DNA from: Turbatrix aceti
Taxonomy: Eukaryota > Nematoda > Chromadorea > Rhabditida > Panagrolaimidae
Length of the DNA: 64,000 nucleotides
Assembly: GCA_963969345.1 (NCBI GenBank)
Contig: OZ017769.1
Location: 10,667,725 to 10,731,724, forward strand
Direction: 5' to 3'
This document shows positions 1-12,800 of this stretch, in pieces. A program made the translations under genes and the position numbers. The notes under the pieces are model-generated. The model was not told the origin of the DNA and did no database searches. It saw only the letters and a program-made list of their open reading frames with translations. Numbering within the stretch: the stretch's first letter is position 1; every line of letters starts with the position of its first letter.

Positions 1-98
1 TATTATTACATACTCAAATAACAAACTTAAAAACAATGACACAAACGCATCGAATGCGCAGTTTTGTCAAAATGTAAGACGCAAACAGCACAAATTAA

Positions 99-1134
99 TA
101 GACAGTCTGCGACCCGATTTTCCTATAAGGGGAAAAGCCCGACCCCTCAATTTTTACACTTTGAAATGTTTTGAGTCTCAGTTGTAGAAGACCCTAAGGG
201 CAGTCTATAACCGCAATATTAGATTTTTTAAAAATCGGATTCTGTAGATTTGGCTTCAGATGTGTTTTCATAGTTCTCCCCAAAAAAGAATGGCGCGCGC
301 TTCGTTTCTAAGCAAAAAAACTGAAAATTTGTTTACGGGGGTTTCAGAGGACAGGGAATACGACAGCATACTCAAATTTTTAAAAAAACAACTGCAAGTA
401 TTTTTTTTGCAAGTATTTGAATTTTGGCGTCACAAAATTGGGCTTTACCACGCCCAAAAAAAATAATCACCCATTTTCATATATCCTATCTGAAAGAGCG
501 ATTTTTTTGGCTCAACATGTAGTTTCCGTTAGAAAAATTTAGGGTCTGGAATCACCTTTTAGGTCCCTATTTGTCGTGAAAACGACGAAAAAACCCCTTT
601 TTTGCGCGTGCGCGCGCGCGTGCGCACTTCCCGCCATTTTTTTGAGGGGGTTTTTGGTCGTTTTGACGACAAATCGGGACCTAAAAGGTGATTCCAGACC
701 CTAAATTTTTCAAACGGAAACTACATGTTGAGCCAAAAAAATCGCTCTTTCAGATAGGATATATGAAAATGGGGGATTATTTTTTTTTGGCGTGGTAAAG
801 CCCAATTTTGTGACGCCAAAATTCAAATACTTGCAAAAAAAAATACTTGCAGTTGTTTTTTTTTAAATTTGAGTATGCTGTCGTATTCCCTGTCCTCTGA
901 AACCCCCGTAAACAAATTTTCAGATTTTTTGCTTAGAAACGAAGCGCGCGCCATTCTTTTTTGGGGAGAACTATGAAAACACATCTGAAGCCAAATCTCC
1001 ATAATCGGATTTTTTAAAAATCTAATATTGCGGTTATAGACTGCCCTTAGGGTCTTCTACAACTGAGACTCAAAACATTTCAAAGTGTAAAAATTGAGTG
1101 GTCGTCGAATGTAAATCGGCTCGCAGACTGTCTA
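99..1134. mobile_element. Fold-back transposable element with TTAA target duplication
   Basis: The two halves are inverted copies of each other, about 500 bases per arm, meeting at a GC-rich alternating CG/TG core near 600-630. The outer ends read TAGACAGTCTGCGA on the left and its complement on the right. TTAA stands immediately outside both ends (95-98 and 1135-1138), the target duplication typical of piggyBac-type elements. No transposase reading frame is visible, so this is a non-autonomous element. The arms share blocks with the element at 59377-60746, for example the stretch ending CACTTTGAAATGTTTTGAG. Confidence 0.85.
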
Positions 1135-1138
1135 TTAA

Positions 1139-1790
1139 ATGCAGTTGTGCTTAAAGAATTGTGATAACTCATGTGAGTGGCCTGATCGAATGAAGCTTTT
1201 AGATAACGTAAATGCACTGATAACAAAATTCTTACCATTTTTGTTGTTTGCTTTGGACAAAAAAAATGGACAAATATTTTTTTACGTTTGCAGCACGTTC
1301 TCTCTCGAATATGCAGGCAAAATAGGGAACAAAATGCTCCTCTTCTTTGCTTCTTTGATGAAATAACCGTCGTAAAACACAAAAAAAAATTGAGCGTTCT
1401 TGTTGTTTACTTTAAAGACACTAAACACAAAAATTCACAAAGTGGATGATCGAGCAGCAGCTAGAGTTAAGCCCATCGTTATCTATCGACTTCATGCCGA
1501 CTATTTACGAGTATTTTGCAGGGAAGTCTTGGCAACGCTCAGGTATCTTTACAACATTGCTGATGCAGATATAAATCAAAAGATGCTTTTTTTGGAAAAT
1601 TTGCTTTTTAGGTACATCGCGAATTTTTATCTACTTTTTTGGATCAGATTTTTAGTTTGCGCAACATACACATTTTTGGCAGCAATTTTTCGAAAATCGA
1701 AAAAGTGGCGCCCGGGGAAAAAATCTCCATTAACGACAACTACATTAAATGTTGATCGGTTTTTATTTCAAGAATCCAGGTATCTTTACT
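1139..1790. repeat. Gene-free stretch holding a dispersed repeat
   Basis: No convincing gene. Two blocks recur in direct orientation at 6195-6370 and 6425-6525: one with GATAACTCATGTGAGTGGCC and a downstream GCAGCACGTTCTCTCTCG, one with GCAACATACAC and GAAAATCGAAAA. The two blocks keep their order, so they are parts of one degenerate dispersed element. The short open frames here are not coding-like. Confidence 0.55.
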
Positions 1791-1793
1791 TCA

Positions 1794-4700
1794 TTAATCA
1801 TTAATTTCATCCAAAAAAGATAAAGCAGGCAGATTCTTGTAAATATCTGTCATTTGTTTTTTGATGTCCGCTAACCGTTCTTTCTTGTCGCTGGCGTTTT
1901 TAAGCTTTTTTTCCCGGTACTCTTTTACTTTTTCAAACCGTTTTAAGATGAAAAAGCGTTCATCCAGAATTCTGTTGGTTAGCAGATTTTCACCATCTTC
2001 TTGATCCAATGAGTGTACATTTGATGAACTTTTTTTCCATTCAGATTGGTCATTTGCAAGAACATAAAAACTTCGGTCGGTGTTATCATTTTCCATTTTT
2101 AATTGACTTAACTCAATTTTATCTGAGTCATTTTCGTCAGAGCCAAATATATACGATGTCATGCGCGAGGCAAATTCCTTTGCAGATTCTTAAAGTTTTG
2201 AGAAATAAAAGTCAGAAATTTTTGTTTTTGATGAAATCATACCTCCATAAATATCTTCTTGATCCAATTTTAGCGCACTTCGCGGATCTTTTGAAAATTC
2301 TTTTGCAAATTTGCGTGGTAGAAGAATGGGTCCTGATTGTAATTTTTTCATAAATGCATAAACGGAGGTAATTCTGCGCGGTAGAACTTTAAGAAGTTCG
2401 GCTACAGTTGCTGGTATTTTTTTAAAAAAATTGTTTATACAATAAAAAATATTGGGCAACGTGAGTTTGATTTTTTTGATTGATTTCTCTATGTCGGCTA
2501 ACCGTTTTTTCTTGTTGCGGTCGTCTTTAAGTTTTTTAATTCGGTACTCCATTCCCTTTTCAAACTTTTTTAAAATGAACTTCCGTTCGTCTAAAATTTT
2601 GTGCATGACAATCAAATGCTCTGTAGGATCTGAAAATGTTGAAAAATAAAACGTCGACAAATTTGATGAAGCCAAACCTTGGATGGTGTCCTCATCATTA
2701 AATTCGTGTTCATATGATTTTGAAAACGCTTCATCAGATTTAAGAATTGAGAATGAAAAACGTAAGTGTTCTGCTATTGTTGCTTTCATATTTTTCATAA
2801 AATTTGATACAAATATAGTTAGATCAGGCAGCTTCGATTCAATGTCAATAAGTTTTTCGTCGACTTTTTTGCTACTGGTAGTATTTGTTAGTTTTTCGCG
2901 GTGCTTCTTCCCTTTTTCTAACTTTTCTAAAATGAACCTTCGTTCATCTATAATGTTTCTTGTTACATTGATGTCCAATAATTCTGCTTTATAATCTGAA
3001 ATTGTTTTGAAAAACCAAATATTAGAATAATCGTATGTAAGGAATTCAAACCTTTATAATATCCGGCATTGTAATTTTGTTTCTTCACAAAATTGTTTTG
3101 TGCATAGACCTGCCACGTTTCTTCCGTCATTGAATCCAATTCATTTTTCACGTCATTCAGCAGCGGCACCAAATCTTTCATAAAAACTCTATCTGTCCTT
3201 TTCAATTTCAGACCGGCTCGTAGCATAGTTTGCAATGATTGAGGAACAAAAGTTAAAACTTTGTCCAACGACTCGTATTTGCCTTCTACTAAACCTATAC
3301 AGAAATGGGGGGTTAGTAATCCGACAACAAGTTCGAGTACAACTTGACTGTACGACCAGACGTCTATTCTGGAGTCAAATAGTTTGTCTTTCATTAGTTC
3401 AGGAGCAACATAATGCGACGGGCATTCTACAAAATATGGGGGCAATCTGGTATTTGAACTATTCATCCGCAGAATGCTATCAATTTCACAGATTTTGGCG
3501 GTATCATTTTTGTCTATTACAATATTATAGGATGTAATATTGCAGTGCAAGATGTTGTTTTCATGCAGATAAATGAGTGCGTCGGCAATATTCTTAATCC
3601 ACTTCAGAAATAAATCTTTTTTTGGACGGCCTATTTGAATAGCATGAAACAATTTTTGTTCTGAATTCTTTTAACATTAAAAAGGCATAATTTAAAAAAT
3701 TAAACTTACCAGAATATTCGGTAAGGATGTAGAAAATGTTAAAATTCTCTTTGTCAGTGCCAATACCCAATATAGGACTGATAAAATCATGTTTGATATC
3801 CATCAATTCATTTTGTAGTTTTGTTACGTCGCCATCGAACCGTCTAGCGTCCACAACTTTGATTGCAACTTTGAGGTCTTTGTATGTTCCCTGAATATCA
3901 ATCATTTTTTCAGAAGAACTCTTGAACACGTTTCTGGCATAAATCGTAGTGATTACTGTATCATCGTCTACAAGAACAACGGTGTTAGGCAATTTCAGTT
4001 CGTTGTTTTTGTCTTGGTCGATACACTCTTGTTCATACGCTTCCTTTTGTTCGTCGTAAAATGTTTTAAAGTCATTTTGTTTGGATGATTCAGTAGTAAT
4101 GGCATTTGTAATTTGAATCTCTGCTGCGGCACTTAGTATTAAAAAAAATGATTCCTTGATGTTAGGCATAGGCGTTTTATTGACGATTTCTGGTCTTAGA
4201 ATTTCAATACCACTGATGATATGCAGAATGCGAAACAGTATAAGTTTTTGAAAATCGTAATAAAAACGCTTAGCGTTGTGTATCTGTAACAGTTTATAAA
4301 AAATGTATGCTGCATTTTTATTAAAAATTTTTGTTTGCGCATCTTTGAATCAATTTTACGGTCTTGACGCCAATTTTTCAATGACTTCAGTCAAATTTCC
4401 TGAGGTTTATGGGGTAGCGAACGCGAAGCGTTTAACCGTATAAAGACTTACAGTTTTAAAATTTTCAGTTACGTTTTCTAAAATAAATCCATACCAATCA
4501 AAAACACTGAACGAGTTGTTTCTGAAAAGTATTTGTTATTAATTTTATTTTTTTTGTCACAAAAACACTTCCAATTTTTCTAAGTAATCAAACATAACAG
4601 ATTCTTTGCGATTGTATTTATCAGTATTAAAATTCTTTGGTTTGCGATTCGGTTGATACGCGGCAGGATTAGCGACGATCCATACTTGAAATTTCCTTTC

Positions 4701-5266
4701 CAACAATTCTTTTTCAATTTCGTTAAGCATTTTAAAACTTGCTATAATCATTTGATTTATGCCCTCCTGAGTTCGTTGATTAGAACTTCCAAGGCAGTAC
4801 AATAAATATTTCTGATTTGGTGTATCCGGTAGCATTTTCGGGTCCAGTGGAACATGATCACTAAAACATTTATATAATACTACAATTTTTTCTGTAAAAT
4901 TCGGTACAAACCACGCGGAGCCAACAAATTTTTTTTCCGCCGCGGTACATAACTGACAACATTTCTTGTTTTTAGCACTGATTTTACTTTGGAATAAAAC
5001 TTACTAATGTAATTGAGAGTCGGTTCGTTTCAGATGCACAACGGCCACGTTCTCTTCATTGATCAATTTTCTCGTAGTACTGGTGTCATTGAAATCCAGA
5101 TCGCTCCAAACAAAAAATTGTTTGTTTTGGCTTTGACTGAGAGTGGGATAAATCCAACCATCTTTTTTGTTGCCTGTAAAAAACAAGCCTTTTATTTAGT
5201 TATCAGTATATCGATGGAGTAAAGTAAAGTCTATCGATATACTAACTCACCTTGTGATTGCGTCAT
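1794..5266 (-). CDS. Pseudokinase with C-terminal ILDER coiled-coil repeats (copy 1, intact)
   Basis: About nine exons join in frame. The start MTQSQGNKK (ATG at 5266) lies 19 bases after an acceptor-like TTTTCCAG. There is no signal peptide, so it is probably intracellular. An N-terminal region of about 230 residues of unknown fold is followed by a kinase-like domain (4169-3050). That domain has the VAIK lysine (VAIKVVDARRF), an APE-like VAPELM and DVWSYSQVVLELVVG. The catalytic HRD is replaced by HCN (ILHCNITSYN) and DFG is absent (AKICEIDS), which predicts no phosphotransfer. The C-terminal third has three copies of a charged motif (IIDERRFILEKLEKGKKHRE, ILDERKFILKKFEKGMEYR, ILDERFFILKRFEKVKEYRE), probably coiled coil. 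It is paralogous to the disrupted copy at 6930-15789. Kinase homology is clear from motifs; the biological role is unknown. Confidence 0.8.
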
Positions 5267-5465
5267 GCTTTGGACAGCGTTTACCTGGAAAAGCAATGCA
5301 AACGCTTTTTTATCGGTAGTAATATACCTTGCTCTAGCACTTTCTTATCAAACAAAAAATAAAACTATTAAAAACTAAAAATTGTTATGTCACGCGTTAG
5401 AAAAAAAAGAAAACGAAAACGTAACTAAAATTTTTAAATGTATAAGTTTAAAAACCTGCTCTCCA
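4655..5465. repeat. Left arm of large inverted repeat (pseudokinase 5' ends)
   Basis: This arm matches 6736-8126 in reverse complement at near identity, through promoter, first exons, introns and spacer, apart from a 597-base element inserted only in the other arm. Outside the arm, in exon 3 beyond IVANPAAY, the two genes diverge abruptly. That pattern fits gene conversion between palindrome arms. Confidence 0.8.
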
Positions 5466-6735
5466 GCTTAGTGTTAAGAAGTCAAACTTCGCCCCGGGCA
5501 CTAAAATTTGAAATTTTTACTGTAACATGAAGCTCCAAGTTTTGCAGCTTCATGTTACAGTAAGTTTATAGTTTTTGCGGATTCATTTTATTTTTTAGTT
5601 TTTAGTTTTTTAGTTCTCAACGGGCCGGCCGGGCCGGTCATGTTGATGCTGGTGTTTCCCTCTGCCCGATCCGGGTCGATTAGTTTTTATTGCCCGGCCT
5701 GAGCCAATTTACGGCCATTTTTTGACCGGGTCGAACTTTGATAGCCAATTGGCCGAGCCAGGGCCGTGGAAAAATAGGAAAACCCGAGTTTTGAGAACAT
5801 TGAATACAATCGCGTGAAATCGAAGTAAGCCAAAAAAGACAGCTCAACGCTTAAAAGCAAAAAAGAAATTGTACTAGAATTTTTTATCAGTGTTTTGGGA
5901 CTGCAAAGTTGTAGTTATCTTTTTCAAAGAAAAGCAAAAAGATAAATACGGCAGTATGACTGATAACAAATTAGTCCCAAAACATTGGTAAAAAATTTTA
6001 GTACAAATTGCTTTTTTTGCTTAAAAGCACTCTATACAGAGGGGCCTGTATTGAGCTGTCTTTTTTGGCTCACTGCGTTTGCCACAGCACGCTCTGATCA
6101 AATTGGTGTCTTTTTCTCTTGATTTCCCCCTTATTTGAAGGTGTTTTCCTTGAAGTATGTACATGAGAGTGCAAACAACACAAATTTTAATTTAAAAATG
6201 CAGTGGTTAAAGAATTGTGATAACTCATGTGAGTGGCCTGATCGAATGAAGCTATTCGAATGATGATAACGGAAATGCACTGATAACAAAATGTTTACCA
6301 TTTTTGTTGTTTGCTTTAAACAAAAAAATGGGCCAATATTTTTTTGCGTTTGCAGCACGTTCTCTCTCGATCATTCTAAAATATAGGACATTTGCGGTCT
6401 ACAAAACGGTGTAACTCACGTACTTTCATTTTTTTTTCGGCTCAGATTTTTAATTTGTGCAACATACACTCATTTTTGGTAGCAGTTTTTTGAAAATCGA
6501 AAATGGAAAAGTGACGTCCGGGGGAAAATAGGTATTCCCGTCACCGTACCTTGTTTATTTATTTATTTGTTTATTTCACTATTACTCAGTGGTTAGTTAT
6601 CATTAGACCAGATGCTAGGAGGCACAAATGATGTCCACGTAGGCGTAAATGTAAATGTTGGTATGGATTTAACCATGTTACCAAAAATCGTGATTTTTGG
6701 GGTGAGGCTATCTTTTCTGAACGCACTTTATGGGC
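5466..6735. other. Spacer between inverted-repeat arms; two hairpins and a dispersed repeat
   Basis: No gene seen. A perfect inverted pair ACTGTAACATGAAGCT / AGCTTCATGTTACAGT lies at about 5519-5562. A longer fold-back runs from about 5828 to 6072, with ends AGCCAAAAAAGACAGCTCAA and its complement. The segment 6195-6525 repeats sequence found at 1139-1715. The spacer probably contains the divergent promoters of the two pseudokinase genes, but no clear TATA element is recognisable. Confidence 0.6.
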
Positions 6736-8126
6736 GAGCAGGTTTTTAAACTTATTCATTTAAAAATTTTTGTTACGTTTTCGTTTTCTTTTTTTCTAAC
6801 GCGTGACATAACAATTTTTAGTTTTTAATAGTTTTATTTTTTGTTTGATAAGAAAGTGCTCGAGCAAGGTATATTACTACCGATAAAAAAGCGTTTGCAT
6901 TGCTTTTCCAGGTAAACGCTGTCCAAAGCATGACGCAATCACAAGGTGAGTTAGTATATCGATACTTTACTCCATCGATATACTGATAACTAAATAAAAG
7001 GCTTGTTTTTTACAGGCAACAAAAAAGATGGTTGGATTTATCCCACTCTCAGTCAAAGCCAAAACAAACAATTTTTTGTTTGGAGCGATCTGGATTTCAA
7101 TGACACCAGTACTACGAGAAAATTGATAAATGAAGAGAACGTGGCCGTTGTGCATCTGAAACGAACCGACTCCCAATCACATTAGTAAGTTTTATTCCAA
7201 AGTAAAATCAGTGTTGTCGGGTTACCCGACCCGAAACCCGACCCGACCCAAACCCGACCCGAAAATCCCGGGTTTCGGGTCGGGTTACCCGAATTTTTCG
7301 GGTTCAGGTTCGGGTTCGGGTCGGGTAACCCGAAATTTTCGGGTTTGGGTTTGGGTTCGGGTCGGGTTACTCGAAAATTTCGGGTTCGGTTTCGGGTTCG
7401 GGTCGGGTTTTCCAAATTTCGGGTTTCAGAACCCGACAATAAAAGTCAAAATGAGAAAAAAAGTTGAAAAAAACCGTTAAACATGTCAAAAATTTGCTTC
7501 TGAAGACGCAATATTTGTTATATTAGCCTCCACAATGCAAAAATTTAAGTACAATTAAATAAATTTACCGATTTTATGAAAAAAAAATTTGGGTTTTGGG
7601 TCGGGTTCTTCAGCTAACCCGCCCAAAAGCCGAAAATTTCGGGTTTCGGGTCGGGTTACCCGAATTTTTCGGGTTCAGGTTCGGGTCGGGTAACCCGAAA
7701 TTTTCGGGTTCGGGTTCGGGTTCGGGTCGGGTTACCCGAAAATTTCGGGTTCGGGTTCGGGTTCGGGTCGGGTTACCCGAAAATTTTCCGAACCCGACAA
7801 CACTGCTAAAAACAAGAAATGTTGTCAGTTATGTACCGCGGCGGAAAAAAAATTTGTTGGCTCCGCGTGGTTTGTACCGAATTTTACAGAAAAAATTGTA
7901 GTATTATATAAATGTTTTAGTGATCATGTTCCACTGGACCCGAAAATGCTACCGGATACACCAAATCAGAAATATTTATTGTACTGCCTTGGAAGTTCTA
8001 ATCAACGAACTCAGGAGGGCATAAATCAAATGATTATAGCAAGTTTTAAACTGCTTAACGAAATTGAAAAAGAATTGTCGGAAAGGAAATTTCAAGTATG
8101 GATCGTCGCTAATCCTGCCGCATATA
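6736..8126. repeat. Right arm of large inverted repeat
   Basis: Inverted counterpart of 4655-5465. It is longer because of the hAT-like insertion at 7209-7805, exactly at the acceptor of intron 2 of the plus-strand pseudokinase copy. The flanking coding sequence differs from the other arm at only a few positions. Confidence 0.8.
7209..7805. mobile_element. hAT-like non-autonomous element made of GGGTTCGGG repeats
   Basis: The element begins CAGTGTTGTCGGGTT and ends with the complement. Inside it is mostly GGGTTCGGGT / ACCCGAA short repeats interrupted by an AT-rich core at about 7440-7590. It sits at the intron-exon junction of the pseudokinase copy; the paralogous site at about 4977 has only CAGTG there. 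The apparent proline, arginine and glycine-rich reading frames on both strands come from the repeat and are not genes. Confidence 0.75.
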
Positions 8127-8424
8127 ACAAACCAAGCCTCAAAAAAAAAAGTAAATACTATCAACATCATTACAGGGATTCATTTTTTTATGATCACTTC
8201 GACAAGCTGTTAGTGTGTTTTTTGTTATATTATAAATAAAGTATCCTACCTTTCAGAAATGCATCTATCAATGTTTTTGACTGGTACAAAGCGATTGTAA
8301 AAAACACTACGGAAGATTTTTCAACTGTAAGTATATTTTTGTACTTACGAAATCACAGTGTACACGCGCCCTGCATTTCTATTTCATTTAGCCTTCGCCT
8401 TAACGTAAATGCGCTGCTAATAAT

Positions 8425-8516
8425 CAGTGTTGTCGGGTTCCCGAAAATTCGGGTGACTGGACCCGAAACTCGGAATTCGGGTTACCCGGGTCGGGTCGGG
8501 TTACCCGACAACACTG
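8425..8516. mobile_element. 92-bp hAT-type MITE with 8-bp target duplication
   Basis: Ends are CAGTGTTGTCGGGTT and its complement, the same as in the 597-base element at 7209. An exact 8-bp duplication CTAATAAT flanks it (8417-8424 and 8517-8524), which is diagnostic of hAT-superfamily transposition. It lies in an intron of the disrupted pseudokinase copy. Confidence 0.9.
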
Positions 8517-8548
8517 CTAATAATGACCGCGCGCGGTGGGTAGCAGGC

Positions 8549-8852
8549 AGAGTTGCAAAGATGGTATTCCCCGGCAGATTCTCCGGGAAACTCCCGAAAA
8601 TTTAAGAAAAGTAAAGGGCAGAGGCCTCTGGGGCTTCAGATCTCGCTTTAATGTTAAAGTTTGTTTGCGATTTTAATGATTGTTAATAAATAGATCGTTT
8701 TTGGTGTTGTTTTTTTTAGACCCCGTTTTAGACGCATGGCTTTATTTCGATGCTGGAAATTTGAAAGGAGATTCAACGGGGAGTCTCCGGGGATTCGCCG
8801 GGATTATTCCACCCTTTTTCATTCCCCGGGGAATTTTGCAACATTAACACAT
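8549..8852. mobile_element. GTTGCAAA-ended MITE
   Basis: Inverted ends GTTGCAAAGAT...CCCCGG and CCGGGGAATTTTGCAAC enclose about 300 bases. The interior (CTCTGGGGCTTCAGATC, then TAATGATTGTTAATAAATAG) recurs at 13050-13310 behind a matching GGTTGCGAAGATGGGATTCC start. No coding capacity. Target duplication not identified. Confidence 0.6.
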
Positions 8853-9280
8853 TTTTGCAAACGTTTTCATGCCTTTCGTAAAACAAATAATTGAATAAAA
8901 CAGGGCAGTTTTTATTGGACTTTAGCAGTGAAAAGCAATCGTTCACATCAAAGGCTTTACTTATTCACTATTTTTCACTATTTAGTCGTGTTTTTCCTTC
9001 AATTTTTGTCTTTTTTTTCAAAAACGGCGTAAAAATTTTGAATTAGGAATTTTACGGAGAGAAAATTTTTACGGAGAGTAGAACGGGTAATTTCACGGGG
9101 GCGATATCGTCACGGAGGAAAATCCCTGCTTCCGCCAGTAAAAACCTGTACTTTTTGGACATCAGACGCATGCGCGCATGGTGTATCAAATTTGATAAGC
9201 TCTTGTAAGATCAGCTGATCAAACTTCATACACCATGCGTAACAGAGTCTGAACTAGCCTAGCCTGTAACAGAGTCCGAG
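8853..9280. other. Intronic repeat debris with a hairpin
   Basis: Within an intron of the disrupted pseudokinase copy. About 8930-9070 is the reverse complement of a block at 13430-13560 (both contain the AAAACGGCGTAAAAAT motif). An inverted pair CGCATGGTGTAT (9175-9186) / ATACACCATGCG (9228-9239) forms a hairpin. No gene seen. Confidence 0.5.
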
Positions 9281-9828
9281 TTCGAGATGAAAAAAAAGTA
9301 CAAACTCGTGCTCAATTATTTACTTATCACAAAGTTTCAGATTAACTATGCATTGCATGGTTTTTACAATTTTCAAAAACTAATATTGTTTCGCATACTG
9401 CAAAACATCAGTGGCATTTCTATTTTAAAACCTCAGATCATTGATACCACGCCTATGCCTAGTATCAAGGAATCTTTCTTTCTGATATTCAATGCCACAA
9501 CAGAGTCTCTTGTAGCAAATGCCACTACGAATACTAATAATTCATCAAAGACAAAATTCAAGAAATTTTATGCCGAGCAGAAGAATGTATACAAAGAAGT
9601 CTACATGAACAAAACACTAAAATTGCCTACCAATATTATTTTAATTGATGCAACAGGCTTCACTACTGATGGCAAAAAATTGGACGATGCGTTTCTGGAA
9701 AATTGTATATCAGAGAAAGGTATTACATTTTGTTTCTCAGCACGGACAGACACAGCGATTGCATTCAGTGGCACACGAAAAATGTGCCTTTTGCCACACG
9801 AGCAAAGCTTACAATGAGAGGAAAGCGC

Positions 9829-12800
9829 GTTAAGAACCTTCGTATGAATCATGAAAGGTTCTTTTTCTTTCTTATACGGACCTTTAGATCCAATTTTCAC
9901 TCGTATACGAACCGTTAGATAAAAAATGGAAGACGCGCGCGTCCGGCCAGAACGCTGCTCGAGCGTTCCGCATGGCAGTTGTAAGGTCGTACAAGAACTT
10001 GTATTTTTTTTGCAGCGCGCGCGACTCAAACCAAGTTTTTTTTTTGTTTCAAATTGAAAACGACAAAAATCTCACTGGCTACCATTTCTGCAGCATAACG
10101 CTGTGGATGCTATGATAAATTTTGCCCTTTCAATTTTAAACAAACAATTTCCCCGTCTGGAGTTGAGTGGGGCTATCACTGGCTACCATTTATACAGCAA
10201 AAAACTGTGGATGCTCCGATATTCACCCAACTCCAGTTTCAAACAGACCTGGTAAATTTGACGAGCTGATTGCCGGTCGGATTCATGTCATGGGGTAGTA
10301 TCGAAGGATGTCGATGTCACGGTGATTCCTCATCTGAAACCAAAATGTGCCGGTAAAACGTGCTCAGAGATTATGTAGACAAAATTTTACCTGTAATAAC
10401 GGTTATTTCAGAATGACGAACTTGAGTAGCGGCTTTCGATAGTTGTCGAGGTTAATGAGAATCTGCAAAAAAAAGAAAATACGTTACTTTTTGTAATGCC
10501 ACTCAAAAAGAAAAAAAAGGAAAAAAAATATTTGTTCAACCCCATTTTTCAAAAAAAAAAACATACGGAAATCTGAAAAAAATACTGAAAAAGTCATTAC
10601 AATTTTATAAATATTCATGATTTTGTAAAGCAAAAAAACTCACCAAATTTTACTGAAAAAAATTGAATGAAACCCAATAAAAATTTCGGCGATATTAACG
10701 TTAAGTTCCCCACATAACTTTGGTTCCCCACAAAGTTCCCCCCCGAGTTCCCCACAACAGCAACGCCTTATGTGGGGAACTCGATCCCCCATAGATGGTT
10801 AAGTTCCCCATATCGCAAATGGGGGAACTCAACCCCCCTGACAAAAAATGTGATGTGGGGAATGCAGATTGCAAATTTCTCCTTGGAGGGGACCTCAATA
10901 CGCACACGTTAAGTTCCCCAGCTCCCGTTCCGGAGGTTAGGTTCCCAAAGAGTCCGAACTTGAATAGCACCGTTTTTTAGTTCACCCCAAGCTTGGGGAA
11001 CTACATATACGTCATATTTGGTACACAACATGGATGGGGAACTAAAAGTTTGTACGATTTAGTTCCCTATTCCGTATCGATGTATATTTGTGAATTTAGG
11101 CTTACTTACAGTAAGAAGAGGGGGGAACTAAAAGTATGTCAATTAAAGTTCCCCATCTAATCCCGCTTTCAGGGGGAACTTAAAATGCACAACGTTTAGT
11201 TCCCCGCATGAGTGGGGAACCAAAAGTCTGTACGATTTAGTTTCCCATTATGAATCGATGTATATTTGTATATTTAGGCTTACTTACAGTAAGAACATGT
11301 TTTATTTCACTGTAAACATGTGTTTTAGGATGGGGAATTAAAGGTGTGTCAGTTAAAGTTCCCCATCTGTTCCCGTCTCCGATGGGAGCTTAAAATGCAC
11401 AACGTTTAGTCCCCCACTTAAGAGGGGAACTAAAAGTTTGTGCGATTAAGCTCCCCACTAAAATTTAGGCTTACTTACAGTGAGAACGTGTTTTTGGATG
11501 GGGAATTAAAAGTGTGTCAGTTAAAGTTCCCCATTTATTCCCGTTTTCAAGGGGAACTTAAAATGCACAACGTTTAGTTCCCCTCGTTAAGGGGGGAACT
11601 AAAAGTTTGTGCGATTAAGCTCACCACTAATATTTAGGCTCACTTAGAGTAAGAACCAGAGGGGAACTTAAAGTTTCATTTCATTTCATTTATTTAAAGT
11701 TCCCCACGCAAAGGTCATTATGAACAACTTAAAAAAACCTAAAATAACAACATAAGATTAAAACCCGTGTTCAAAAATATCCAGTTTTGACCCCAAATTT
11801 TATCTTGACAATTACTTGCAAGCAATTACGATAAACTTACAACTAACAAAACAAACATAATCAGCTTACACTCAGGTACGAATTGAATCAAAGATAAAAC
11901 GCCGAAACTCGCAAAGCGATGCACAAAAAGCGGGAAAACAGACATAGCGATGCTCAAAAGGCTGGAAATCGCGCGCGTTTGAGGACGCACATCATTGAGC
12001 AAAAAAACAAGTATGCACATAGTTCTTTTTTGCATAGGGGGGAACCTAATCATCTATGGGGGATCGAGTTCCCCACTAAGAAAGTCTTTTTTTGTGTACA
12101 TGTGGGGGACCTATAGGTGGGGAACCTATAGGTGGGGAACTTAACCATCTATGGGGGATTGAGTTCCCCCCCAAAAGGATAGGGTGGGGAACTGAATGAG
12201 GGTGGGTATCGACATGTGGGGTATGGGGAACTTAAAGTAAATATAGCCAAAATTTCTTATTTTTTTTTGTAAAACAAAACTTACCGGAAAATTATTCTGA
12301 AAAGTCTAAAAAAAGTTAGTTTGTGTGAGCGAAATCACAATAATCGTATGTTTTAGCAAAAAAAGATATTATAGGGTTTGTGCAACCCATTTCTATATTA
12401 TTTTAAATAAAAGTTTATTGACAATTCATCACAACACATAAATACAAAAAATGATTACCAAAAAAGTAACGGATATTAAAGGGTTTGTAAAACCCATGAT
12501 CTTCAACAAGAGCCATATGCCATTTTTTTTTATTTACAAATTCACGTATTGTACGACAAAAATAAACGAAAAAAAAATTACTTAACAAAACGAGAAGCAG
12601 TGGGCCGTCGTAGATGAGAATCTGAAAACAATAGTTCATAGGTGACAAAACTAAGTAATATTACCGACAAATCACGGACATTAATTAGGAAAACAAACGG
12701 GCAAATCGCTCTTGCCATAGGAAAACCAAAGTTTTTGAAAAAAATTTGCTCGATTCATTTTGTTGCACGTGCAGGTTGCCGGCATCAAAACCAAACTCGA

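Noticed and set aside
7209..7805. GGGTTC tandem sequence as a telomere-like repeat
   Set aside because: It is bounded by hAT-type inverted ends and internal to the window; it is not a terminal TTAGGC-type array.
7182..7901. Proline/arginine/glycine-rich reading frames on both strands
   Set aside because: They are translations of the GGGTTCGGG repeat inside a hAT-like element; no start context and no conservation.
10070..10220. Two CACTGGCTACCATTT...CTGTGGATGC blocks that might be a structured RNA
   Set aside because: They are part of a transposon copy repeated at 55600-55750; no known RNA family recognised.
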